DNA of 64,000 nt from Verrucomicrobium sp. GAS474 (GTDB lineage Bacteria > Verrucomicrobiota > Verrucomicrobiia > Methylacidiphilales > GAS474): positions 496,001-560,000 of the forward strand of contig NZ_LT629781.1 of assembly GCF_900105685.1 (NCBI RefSeq), in the 5' to 3' direction. Position 1 is the stretch's first letter, and each line of letters begins with the position of its first letter. Of the stretch, positions 52,162 through 60,643 are shown one piece after another. Below the pieces are notes generated by a model, which had not been told where the DNA came from, did not search any database, and saw only the letters and a program-made list of their open reading frames with translations. The position numbers and the translations under genes were made by a program.

Positions 52162-53238
52162 TTAGCGTCGCGCTTGGGAGAACGCCATCCGACGGACCGT
52201 CCCGCCCGCCACCCATTCCCCGTCGATCAGGATGCTCTTGGGATAAACGGGGGCGCCCCGCTCGTTGAGCATGAGCTGGTCGATCACGAGCTGGACGGCG
52301 GCGGCTCCCACCCTCTCATAGCGCTGGTGGATGCCGCTCCAATCCCCCTTGTTCTCAGCCCAGGCGAGGTGGGCCAGACCGATGTGGTCGGGCGCCTTCA
52401 CCCCCCGTTCCTCGAGCCAGAGCCGCACCTCGTCGTTGATGCAGACAATGGCGTCGGGTTGATGGGCGTCGTACCAGGCGAGGAAGGCCTGCTTGGTCCA
52501 CTCCTTCAGGTGGCCGGGAATGAACCGCTCGACGCGGTTCCGGGGCGGCTGAAGATCGCGATAAAGGCAGAAGGCGGCGCTGAAGAGCCCCTCGGCGTAG
52601 CGATCGGCCCGGGCGGGGATCGCCAATCCGATACGATGGTATCCGAGGCGGTGGAGGCGTCGCAGGATCAGGGAAATATTGAAGAAATCGTTGTTCGCCG
52701 CCCGCGAGAACTTGGGGTGGATGTGGGAGAACCCGATGGTCGCGACCGCGAACTCGTCCCACCCCAGATGGAGCCGGACGAAGGGATTCTCGAAGGGCGC
52801 GACGATGATTCCCTGGACGCCTCGTGCCCGGAGGATGTCGGTGCAGCGCCTCGCGGAGAGGCGGACGCCGTTCTCTTCCAGCGGCACCGGATCGAGTTCA
52901 AAACCGAGTTCGTGGGCCTGCTGCCGCGCCGCCTGGTGGATGAGCAGCCGCGACGGGACGAGGAGGGCGTATTCGGCCAGGGGCAGGGGCGTGAGGTAAG
53001 CCAGCATCGCCTTCACCCGCCGCTTCTCCGAGCGGCGCACCCGGTGCATGTTCGCCGCAACGAAAGGGTCGGGGCGGTAGCCGAGCTTGAGCGCGATGCG
53101 CCGGATCCGTTCCTGGGTCGCCTGGGGAATCGAGGGATCGTTCTTCAACGCCCGGCTCACGGTGGAACGGGCTACTTGCGCCGCACGAGCCACGTCTTCC
53201 TGATTGGGAGGGACCTTGGAAGGCGTAGCTTTGGCCAT
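52162..53238 (-). CDS. LacI-family transcriptional regulator C (locus 2)
   Basis: The 358-residue regulator has the HTH NQEDVARAAQVARSTVSRAL, the hinge GYRPDPFVAANM and a periplasmic-binding-like domain. The recognition helix differs from LacI-A and LacI-B (ARSTVSRALKNDPSIP against VHxTTVSLALRDSPRLP), consistent with the distinct operator in this locus. It is divergent from the pseudopilin cassette, and one operator (53270-53283) lies between them. It probably controls itself, the cassette, the two GH5 genes, the repeat protein and the GH2. Effector unknown. Confidence 0.9.
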   Translation of the reverse strand: MAKATPSKVPPNQEDVARAAQVARSTVSRALKNDPSIPQATQERIRRIALKLGYRPDPFVAANMHRVRRSEKRRVKAMLAYLTPLPLAEYALLVPSRLLIHQAARQQAHELGFELDPVPLEENGVRLSARRCTDILRARGVQGIIVAPFENPFVRLHLGWDEFAVATIGFSHIHPKFSRAANNDFFNISLILRRLHRLGYHRIGLAIPARADRYAEGLFSAAFCLYRDLQPPRNRVERFIPGHLKEWTKQAFLAWYDAHQPDAIVCINDEVRLWLEERGVKAPDHIGLAHLAWAENKGDWSGIHQRYERVGAAAVQLVIDQLMLNERGAPVYPKSILIDGEWVAGGTVRRMAFSQARR

Positions 53239-53269
53239 AAGTAAAATCGCCTATCACGAAAAGAGTTAA

Positions 53270-53283
53270 CGCAACGAGGTGCG
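53270..53283. promoter_or_regulatory. Locus-2 operator site C (cassette / LacI-C divergent)
   Basis: CGCAACGAGGTGCG, then 7 nt, then ATATTTG. TTGTCC, 17 bp, then TTAAAT gives a plausible -35/-10 for cassette gene B, starting 52 bp after the site. LacI-C starts 31 bp away on the other strand. Confidence 0.75.
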
Positions 53284-53335
53284 TATGCTTATATTTGTCC
53301 GCTTGTGGTGTATCAAGTTAAATCAAAACTCCACG

Positions 53336-53794
53336 ATGCATTCTTTTCTTCGTTCTCGTCCTCGGAGGCGCGCCTTTAGCTTGGTCGAGCTCCTCGTCGC
53401 GCTCGGCATCGTTTGCTTCGCCCTGGTCCCTTTGCTGGGACTGGTTCCGGTGGGGCTGGCGAGTTTCCGCCACGCGATGAACCTCAACGCGCAGGCGCTG
53501 ATCTTCCAGGCGCTGTCGAGCGAGTCGAGCCTCCTCGATTACAGCGTCGCCACCAACAGCGCCTCCGCGTTTTCCCAAAGCTTCCCCCGATTCTACGACG
53601 GCACGGGAGCGAGGCTCACCGCCACCCGCGCCGGCGCGGTGTTCGAGGTTTCCCTCAACCGGGTGGCCTTTGCCGCGCCCGGAGGAACCGCATCGGCGGC
53701 CAACGCCCAAAAACTGGGGTTCAGCCTCACCAATCTGAGCGGCAAGGAAAAAACGCAGATCTATTCGGTCGTCGTCGTGAACAACGGAAACTGA
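53336..53794 (+). CDS. Verru_Chthon cassette protein B (locus 2), prepilin-like
   Basis: The 152-residue minor-pilin-like protein has a basic leader (MHSFLRSRPRRR), then AFSLVELLVALGIVCFALVP with the +5 Glu. Cleavage would fall before FSLVE, although Ala replaces the usual Gly at -1, which is tolerated in some prepilins. The start at 53336 gives a normal leader length. It is the first gene of a complete four-gene cassette. The next gene begins 8 bp after the stop. Confidence 0.8.
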   Translation: MHSFLRSRPRRRAFSLVELLVALGIVCFALVPLLGLVPVGLASFRHAMNLNAQALIFQALSSESSLLDYSVATNSASAFSQSFPRFYDGTGARLTATRAGAVFEVSLNRVAFAAPGGTASAANAQKLGFSLTNLSGKEKTQIYSVVVVNNGN

Positions 53795-53802
53795 TCGATG
53801 GT

Positions 53803-54825
53803 ATGCCGACGAAAAAACCGGGCAGGAAGAGAAAGGGCTTTTCCCTCGTCGAGGTGCTGGTGACCCTCGTCGTGCTGAGCATGGTCCTAGTGATCGTCTT
53901 CGGCATGACGGGGCAGATCGCGATGGTATGGAAACGCTCCAGCCAGAAGATGGAGGAGTTTCAAGGCGCGCGGCTGGCCCTCGACGCCATCACCCGCACC
54001 GTGGGCAATGCGACCCTCAACGTCTACTACGACTATTACAACGCGGCGCGCCAGCGCCGCACATCGGCTAACGCCTCGACGTTCATCCCGCAGGTCTACG
54101 GCCGTTACTCCGAGCTGGAATTCGTCTGCGGCAAATCGCTCGTCTCGCTTCCCCGGCCCCAGATATCCCAGGCGATCTTCTTCCAGGCACCGTTGGGGTA
54201 CACGCAGCAGACCGGCACCTATTCCCAGTTGAACTCGACGTTGAATACCGTTGGCTTCTACCTCGAGTTCAACAACGATGCCGCCGACCGTCCGGGGTTT
54301 TTTGCCTCCATGCTTCACCGTTCGCCGCCTCGTTGGCGCTACCGTCTGATGCAATTCATGCAGCCGACGGAGAATTTTTCGGTGTACGACGCGCAAGATC
54401 ATTCCTGGTTCACCGCTCCGCTTAACGGTGCCTCGCCCCCGGTCCGGCTGCTCGCGGAAAACATCGTCGCCTGCGTCTTTTGCCCCCTCTCTCCCCTCGA
54501 TACCAAGGGCTCCTCCCTGGCGCCGAATTTCGAGTACGATTCCCGGATGACTTGGACGACGGGGGCCCAGCCCGATCCGATGAATCAGCTGCCGCCGATC
54601 GTCCGGGTGGTGTTGATCGCGGTCGACGAGGCGTCGATGGCCCGCGTTCAGGGGCAGAGCGCTTCGCTTCCCAGTTTGGGGTTCGATCCCTCCAACGTGT
54701 TCGTATCCTCGGCGCAACTCGATGGGGATATCGAAACCGTCAAGGCGGCGCTGGCGGCGCGCCACCTCAACTTCACCGTCTTCAGCGTCGACGTCGCCGT
54801 GCGGGGGGCACGCTGGAACAAATGA
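53803..54825 (+). CDS. Verru_Chthon cassette protein C (locus 2), prepilin-like
   Basis: The 340-residue protein has a Lys/Arg-rich leader and the site RKGFSLVEVLVTLVVLSMVL (+5 Glu). A long globular part follows with MEEFQGARLALDAITRTVGN, which is the GspJ/C-type phrase of minor pilins. By size and order it is the cassette C member. Its stop overlaps the start of gene A (ATGA), which indicates translational coupling. Confidence 0.82.
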   Translation: MPTKKPGRKRKGFSLVEVLVTLVVLSMVLVIVFGMTGQIAMVWKRSSQKMEEFQGARLALDAITRTVGNATLNVYYDYYNAARQRRTSANASTFIPQVYGRYSELEFVCGKSLVSLPRPQISQAIFFQAPLGYTQQTGTYSQLNSTLNTVGFYLEFNNDAADRPGFFASMLHRSPPRWRYRLMQFMQPTENFSVYDAQDHSWFTAPLNGASPPVRLLAENIVACVFCPLSPLDTKGSSLAPNFEYDSRMTWTTGAQPDPMNQLPPIVRVVLIAVDEASMARVQGQSASLPSLGFDPSNVFVSSAQLDGDIETVKAALAARHLNFTVFSVDVAVRGARWNK

Positions 54826-57800
54826 ACTCTTTTCTTCCCCGGCGCGGCTCGGCCTTGCTCATCGTCCTCGGATCGCTGCTGCTAATGTCGTTCCTGGTCG
54901 TCGCCTTCCTGAACAGCGTCTCCACCGAGCTCCAGAACTCCAAGATCAGCGTCGATCAGAACGGCATACGGATGCTGAGGGACGCCGCCGTGAACGTCGT
55001 GATGACGCAGATCCGCTCCGCGACCACGGAAAATGCGGGCGACAGCTGGGCCAGCCAGCCGGGGGCGATCCGTCTCTTCGACACCTCGGGCAAACTGGCC
55101 AAGGCCTACAAACTTTATTCCTCCGACACGATGGTCGACACGCGATTCAATCCCGTGTCGGAAGCGACGGCCCTAACCGGTTGGCAGAACAAACCCGCTC
55201 TCTTCGTCGACTTGAACAAGCCGGTTTCCGGCGTCTACCCCATCGCCGATCCGGCGGCGGCCCAGGGCTCCGGCGCGGTGGAAGGGTTCAGCGTGGCGAT
55301 GCCTCCCGGAGCGACCTCCTCGAGCCCCCTGCCCATGCCCGCCAAATGGCTCTACCTCCTCCAGGACGGGACATTCGCTTCCGCTTCGGGCAACGGGACG
55401 ACGGCGACCGTGACCGGTGCCACGCAGGAGAATCCGATCGTCGGGCGCATCGCCTTCTGGACCGACGACGAAACCTGCAAGGTGAACGTCAACACGGCCA
55501 GCGAGGGCATCGCTTGGGACACGCCCCGCTTTGAGGGCCCCGCCGACCGGGCCCTGGCCAGCTACCAGCCCGCCAACGGGGAGTTCCAGCGTTATCCCGG
55601 CCACCCCGCCGGAGTGTGCCTCAGCACGGTGTTCCCCTCCCTCGCCGCCGACACCGCCACCTTATACTCCTGGACTCCCCGGATCGTCGGAGGAGGTTCC
55701 AACGGGGGGACCCAGGCTCCCACGGCACCGCTCGTGCCCGATACCGACCGTCTCTATGCCACCGTCGACGATTTCGCCTTTGCCGCCACTTCGCGGAAGG
55801 CCCAACCCAAGCTCACTCCCTCGCAGTTGGAAAAGACCCGCTTCTTCCTCACGACGTCGAGCCGGGCTCCGGAGCTGAATCTCTTCGGCCTGCCGCGTAT
55901 CTCCATCTGGCCGGTCCACGCCGCTCTCGCCACGAACCCGACGACTCCCTACGCCACCGCCTACGATCGCCTCTCGGCCTTCTGCTCCACCCTCGGCGCG
56001 GCGGCGAACCAGATATTCTATTTCCAGCGGAAAAACGCCGACAGCCCGACGGACGACTACCAGACCATCCCGCGCAACCAGCAGCTCTATTCCTATCTCC
56101 AGAACCTGACGGCGCGGGAGATACCCGGCTTCGGCGGGAATTTTCTCAAGAAGTACGGCGACGACCGCGACCAGATCCTGACGGAGATCTTCGACTACAT
56201 CCGCTGCACGAACCTCTTCGACGACAACCTCGGCACGCCCGTCTCGCTCACGTCGTTTTACCAATACACGCGGCCCCGGAACCTGACCAAGGTGGGATAT
56301 ACCACGCCCGGCCACGGGCAGGTCGCTCCGATCCAGATCGGTTCCACGATGGGGATGGGGCGCTATTATTCCCTCTCGGAGATCGGCCTCCACCTGATCT
56401 GCACCGCCGACGGGAATGGCGTCGCCTCGACGGATCCCAACTCCGCCCTGGATCCGAAAACGGCGAGCAACCTGGCTGTATCGGCATCGCTTAACTCCGG
56501 CGGCAAGGCCGTCGGCACCAATTACGTCTCCCCGGCCACGCCCGCAACCCTCTTCCCTGCGAATCCGACGTTGGCCGACACCTACTTAGGGGCCAAGGTG
56601 ACCCTTCTCGCCGGGTCCAAACGCCTCCAGGCCGCGCTGATCTTCGAGGTCTCCTCCGTCATGCCCGGCTGGGAGCCGCTCGACGGCGACTTCGACATCG
56701 AGATCTCGGGGCTTGAGAATTTCGTGATCAACGGGCAGCGCCCCTTCGCCACCTCGTCCAACGGCACGCTCCTGAGCCCCGTCTCCGGCGTCGGCGTCTA
56801 CAAGACGACCGTCGCCGGCGGGGAGAACGGCTTCCGCTACGTCGTGGCCCATAACAAGAACGGCGGCAACGACCGGGTCAACGGCTGGAGCAATCCCGCG
56901 AGCACCGTCCGCTATCCCTTCGTCAGCAATCCCTTCACGATCACCGGGAACACCGTGAGCTTCAGCGGCAGCGGGATCACGGTGAAACTCTACGTCGACG
57001 GCAACGGCGGGACGCGGACGCTGGTCCAGACGCTGCAGCTCACCTTCCCCGCCGCCAATGGCATCGCGGCCCCCGACCTCATCGTGACCGGCCTCGACGA
57101 GACCACGGCCGCGGCGGCGAACTGGTGGGGCTTCGACAAACGGGTGGCGCTGGCCAACGCCAACCCGGGCAGCAGCACCCTGAACTACAGCGGCAGCTTC
57201 ATCCGGGCGAATCCGGCGACGCTGCCCTCCTCCTGGCGTTACTACGAGTCGTCTTACCCAACGGCGAATCCCTACACCGGCTACACCATCAACCTGGCGA
57301 CCAATCCCTCCTCCGACGTGGTGCGGACGCTGGTGCCGCTCTCGGGGGACCTGCGACTCGTCGCCGGCCAAGCCTCGGTCGACACGACGAAGTACTACCA
57401 GAAGAACCTCAACTACGACGACACCACGGCCGCCACGAAGCTTGCCCACTCCTTCATCGAGGCCGCCGGGTGGGCCATCGTGGGAATGAACAGGACGGCC
57501 ACCCTCGTCAGCGGGGCCGCCCCTGCCTACCTGCCCCACGTGCCGGGCGACGTCAGCGCCGCCGCCGCCAACGGGGACTGGGACACGGCCGTTCCCGGCG
57601 TCTCCGACGGCCCCTACGCGAACAAGCCGGACGAGGGGAACACCGCCACGCCCGTTCCCTACTTCTCCTCGTGGAGCACGGTCGGCCTGCCCAATTTCTT
57701 CACGCCGAACCGCATTCTTCCGTCCCCCGGCGTCTTCGGATCGCTGCCGACCGGCGTCAAGGCGGGAATCCCCTGGAAGACCCTTCTCTTCCGCCCCCAG

Positions 57801-58538
57801 CCCACGCACCCGGCCAACGCGACCGCGCCGAAGGATCATCTGATCATGGACTTGTTCACCATGCCCCAGGTCGAGCCGTTCGCCATCAGCGAGCGCCTCT
57901 CGACCACCGGCAAGATCAACATGAACTACCAGATCGTCCCCTACACCTACATCACGCGGAGCACCGCCGTCCGCGCTGCGATGAAGTCGGAGCAGATGGC
58001 CGCCGTCCTCACCACGGCGGGAAAGAACTACAAGAGCGTGACGACCTTCCCATCGCCCCGGACGGGACTGAACCTGAGCGACGTCGATGGCAGCCTGCGG
58101 GGTTTCGCGGCCCGCTTCGCGAACGGCGACATCTTCCGCTCCGCTACGGAAATCTGCGACCTCTACTTTGTCCCCTCGAACCAGTCGTGGACCAGCGATG
58201 CCGCCGCCACGGCATTCTGGACGGCCCACGGGCTGACCGGGGACAACGTGCGGGAGCGGCCCTATGCCGACCTCTATTCCCGGTTGACGACGAAGTCGAA
58301 TAGCTATCAGGTCCATTACTTCGTCCAGGCGCTGAAGAAGCGGGGCGGGAGCGCGCCCGCCCTGTGGGAGAACGACAAGGACGTGGTCCTCGGCGAGGAG
58401 CGGGGTTCCGTCGTCCTCGAGCGCTATCTCGACACGACGAATGCGGCCCTGCCCGATTTCGCCAGCCAGCCTCAGACAGGTTCCCTGGAGTCCTATTACA
58501 AATTCCGCGTCGGGCAGGCTTCCGTCTTCAATCCATGA
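54822..58538 (+). CDS. Verru_Chthon cassette protein A (locus 2)
   Basis: The 1,238-residue protein begins with a short leader and a hydrophobic helix (RRGSALLIVLGSLLLMSFLV). A very long Ala/Asn/Thr-rich region follows. It matches cassette protein A in size, opening and place. There is no recognised catalytic domain. The helix lacks the FxLxE prepilin site, but the shape resembles GspK/PilX-type large pseudopilins. It overlaps gene C by ATGA and gene D by ATGA. GspK-like proteins form the pseudopilus tip; whether A does so is inference. Confidence 0.82.
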   Translation: MNSFLPRRGSALLIVLGSLLLMSFLVVAFLNSVSTELQNSKISVDQNGIRMLRDAAVNVVMTQIRSATTENAGDSWASQPGAIRLFDTSGKLAKAYKLYSSDTMVDTRFNPVSEATALTGWQNKPALFVDLNKPVSGVYPIADPAAAQGSGAVEGFSVAMPPGATSSSPLPMPAKWLYLLQDGTFASASGNGTTATVTGATQENPIVGRIAFWTDDETCKVNVNTASEGIAWDTPRFEGPADRALASYQPANGEFQRYPGHPAGVCLSTVFPSLAADTATLYSWTPRIVGGGSNGGTQAPTAPLVPDTDRLYATVDDFAFAATSRKAQPKLTPSQLEKTRFFLTTSSRAPELNLFGLPRISIWPVHAALATNPTTPYATAYDRLSAFCSTLGAAANQIFYFQRKNADSPTDDYQTIPRNQQLYSYLQNLTAREIPGFGGNFLKKYGDDRDQILTEIFDYIRCTNLFDDNLGTPVSLTSFYQYTRPRNLTKVGYTTPGHGQVAPIQIGSTMGMGRYYSLSEIGLHLICTADGNGVASTDPNSALDPKTASNLAVSASLNSGGKAVGTNYVSPATPATLFPANPTLADTYLGAKVTLLAGSKRLQAALIFEVSSVMPGWEPLDGDFDIEISGLENFVINGQRPFATSSNGTLLSPVSGVGVYKTTVAGGENGFRYVVAHNKNGGNDRVNGWSNPASTVRYPFVSNPFTITGNTVSFSGSGITVKLYVDGNGGTRTLVQTLQLTFPAANGIAAPDLIVTGLDETTAAAANWWGFDKRVALANANPGSSTLNYSGSFIRANPATLPSSWRYYESSYPTANPYTGYTINLATNPSSDVVRTLVPLSGDLRLVAGQASVDTTKYYQKNLNYDDTTAATKLAHSFIEAAGWAIVGMNRTATLVSGAAPAYLPHVPGDVSAAAANGDWDTAVPGVSDGPYANKPDEGNTATPVPYFSSWSTVGLPNFFTPNRILPSPGVFGSLPTGVKAGIPWKTLLFRPQPTHPANATAPKDHLIMDLFTMPQVEPFAISERLSTTGKINMNYQIVPYTYITRSTAVRAAMKSEQMAAVLTTAGKNYKSVTTFPSPRTGLNLSDVDGSLRGFAARFANGDIFRSATEICDLYFVPSNQSWTSDAAATAFWTAHGLTGDNVRERPYADLYSRLTTKSNSYQVHYFVQALKKRGGSAPALWENDKDVVLGEERGSVVLERYLDTTNAALPDFASQPQTGSLESYYKFRVGQASVFNP

Positions 58539-59161
58539 AAGCCCCAGCCTCCCGCTCCTCTTCCCCGCGCGGTTTCAGCCTGATCGAGGTGATGGTCGTC
58601 CTGGCCATCATCGTCACGGTGGCTTTCCTTGCCGTTCCGGCAGTCAGGCAGATGATGGGAGGCCGGGGTTTGACGGCGACAGGATCGGCCATCGCCAACA
58701 ACCTCCAGCTGGCGCGGCAGTCCGCGTTGCTGCAGAACCGTCCGATCGAAGTGCGGTTCTATTTCCTGCCGGGGCCTGACGGCGAGGGGGGGCGTCATTA
58801 CCGGGCCTTCCAGCTCTTCCGCATCGAGGATACGGGAGCCGTTCCGACGACCCGCATTCTTTTCTTTTCCAAATCGATCATCCTGACGGAATCCCCGAGC
58901 ACGACCTCGCTCCTTTCCCTTCCGGGCCAGCCGCTGGACGGGGCGACAACAGGTGTGAAGCTGCCCGGCGTCGGGGTCGGCTATCAGTATCTCTCCTTTC
59001 GATTCCGCCCGTCGGGCGACACCAACCTGGACATCACTCAAAAATGGTTCCTGACCGTCGTTTCGGAAAATGCGCCCACCGTCGTCGAAGGTCTGCCCGC
59101 CGATTTTTTGACGATCCAGCTCGACCCGACGAGCGGGAAGGCGGTGACGCTTCGTCCCTGA
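58535..59161 (+). CDS. Verru_Chthon cassette protein D (locus 2), prepilin-like
   Basis: The 208-residue protein has the prepilin site SPRGFSLIEVMVVLAIIVTV (+5 Glu). ATGSAIANNLQLARQSALLQ follows, typical of GspH-like pseudopilins, then a beta-rich domain. It completes the B-C-A-D cassette; the locus-1 cassette has no D gene. It overlaps gene A by ATGA. An operator-like site begins 11 bp after its stop and serves the next gene. Confidence 0.82.
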   Translation: MKAPASRSSSPRGFSLIEVMVVLAIIVTVAFLAVPAVRQMMGGRGLTATGSAIANNLQLARQSALLQNRPIEVRFYFLPGPDGEGGRHYRAFQLFRIEDTGAVPTTRILFFSKSIILTESPSTTSLLSLPGQPLDGATTGVKLPGVGVGYQYLSFRFRPSGDTNLDITQKWFLTVVSENAPTVVEGLPADFLTIQLDPTSGKAVTLRP

Positions 59162-59171
59162 AATGGGGTTG

Positions 59172-59185
59172 CGCAACGGCGTGCG
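59172..59185. promoter_or_regulatory. Locus-2 operator site D
   Basis: CGCAACGGCGTGCG, then 7 nt, then GGGTTTG. It lies 212 bp before the GH5 start at 59398 but only 50 bp before a small ORF at 59236. Confidence 0.75.
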
Positions 59186-59235
59186 TGATGGAGGGTTTGG
59201 TTGTTTCGTGTGCGCTCCGTAGTGTGAAAATCGCG

Positions 59236-59367
59236 ATGAAAACCCTCCCTTCGTTCGTCCTCATTCAGGCTTTCCCTTTGCTCAGGCCAAGGATGGCCGC
59301 GCCGCCGTTGATTTCGGCCGTTCTCCCTCCCACCGGATGCTTCGCTCGCCGTTTTCGCCCCGCCTGA
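59236..59367 (+). other. Small ORF or gene remnant after operator D
   Basis: An ATG at 59236 opens a 43-codon frame beginning MKTLPSFVLIQAFPLLRPR, which looks like a broken signal peptide or a leader. The start lies 50 bp after the operator, like the real starts in this locus. It could be a leader ORF or the rest of a lost gene. No homologue is recognised. Confidence 0.25.
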
Positions 59368-59397
59368 TATAAATCTCCCTATCTTCGGTTTCCTCTC

Positions 59398-60528
59398 ATG
59401 TTGCGTTTTTCCCTTTTCGGCGTTTCTGCCCTCTCCCTGTTCCTGGGTGTCTCCCTTCTCCGTGCCGATGCGCCCACGCCGGACGACGCTCTGTGGCTGA
59501 AGGTAAAGGGCCCGAATATCGTGACCTCGCCGACCAGCGACGGCGGCGAGCGCCCCTTCGTTCCCGTCGGGATCGGCTACTGCCGCGACGTCATCATCCG
59601 GGCGCAGGACGACGAGGTGATGAAGTTCTGCAAGGCGCATAGCCTCAACACGGTCCGCCTCTGTTTCTACGTCCGGCTCTTCAACGGCCGCAAGGACAAG
59701 CCGATCGACATCGATCAGCATCTCCGCGACTTCGTCGATCCCGTCGTCCAATCGGCGCGCCGGAACGGCATCTACGTCATCCTTGACGACCACGAGTACC
59801 TCAGCTCCCAGATCGACGAACTCAACGCCCGCGGGAAACAGAAGACGGTCCCCTGGAACGAGGAGGAGATGCAGCAATGGACCGACGGGTGGGCCAAGGT
59901 CGCCCAGCGCTACCGCGACGAGCCCTACGTCCTCGGCTACGAGGTGATGAACGAGCCCCACGGCATTGCCCCCGAAGAGGCGAGGGAAAAACTCACCCGC
60001 GCCCTCAAGGCGATCCGCGCCGTCGACACCCGTCACATTGTCATCCTCGGCAACTGCGATTGGTCCCACTCCCGCACGATGGAACCGACGTGGGGGCCGG
60101 TGGCGTCCACGGTCGACAGCCCGTACAACAATGTCGCCTTCTCCTTCCACGACTATCCCCAGGACGACTATCCCTGGAAAGTTCAGAAGAGCATCACGAC
60201 GTTCCGCGACGCGCACCAGGTGCCCGTCCTCTGCACCGAATTCGGCGCGACGCATTGGAACAAGAGCGAGACGGTCTGCCGCGAGCACGAGGCCGGGCTC
60301 CTGGCCCTGTTCGCGCAGGAGCGCGTCGGATGGATGATCTGGGCGCTCAAGGTGCTCCAGGACAATCCCCGCAATTCCTACAACGAGACCGACAAGGTCG
60401 GGTTCGGGCCGCCGAAGCAGTTCGATTCATGCGCCTACAGCGATCTGTGGCCTCCCGTTGCTCGGATCATGGCCTCGCCGATGCCGACCAAGGGCAAGGC
60501 GGTCCCGGACGCCGCTGCATCCAAATAA
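59398..60528 (+). CDS. Secreted GH5-type glycoside hydrolase
   Basis: The 376-residue product has a signal peptide ending at LLRADA. A GH5-like barrel follows, with LNTVRLCFYVRLF, YVILDDHEY, LGYEVMNEPHG (acid/base Glu) and VPVLCTEFGATHW (nucleophile Glu). There is no extra domain, so it is a compact enzyme next to the multidomain GH5 at 49766. The two share little outside the active-site motifs. The substrate is probably a beta-linked plant or algal glycan. Operator D lies upstream and operator E downstream. Confidence 0.82.
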   Translation: MLRFSLFGVSALSLFLGVSLLRADAPTPDDALWLKVKGPNIVTSPTSDGGERPFVPVGIGYCRDVIIRAQDDEVMKFCKAHSLNTVRLCFYVRLFNGRKDKPIDIDQHLRDFVDPVVQSARRNGIYVILDDHEYLSSQIDELNARGKQKTVPWNEEEMQQWTDGWAKVAQRYRDEPYVLGYEVMNEPHGIAPEEAREKLTRALKAIRAVDTRHIVILGNCDWSHSRTMEPTWGPVASTVDSPYNNVAFSFHDYPQDDYPWKVQKSITTFRDAHQVPVLCTEFGATHWNKSETVCREHEAGLLALFAQERVGWMIWALKVLQDNPRNSYNETDKVGFGPPKQFDSCAYSDLWPPVARIMASPMPTKGKAVPDAAASK

Positions 60529-60564
60529 GCGAACTCCTGTCCCGCGCCCACCCGATGCGGTTGG

Positions 60565-60578
60565 CGCAACGGAGTGCG
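60565..60578. promoter_or_regulatory. Locus-2 operator site E
   Basis: CGCAACGGAGTGCG, then 7 nt, then GGGTTTG. It ends 65 bp before the GH2 start at 60644. Confidence 0.75.
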
Positions 60579-60643
60579 CGGATAGGGGTTTGTGAATGCC
60601 TCTTCCTCGGCTCCATCCTCATTTCATTCCCTCCCTCCTACCG

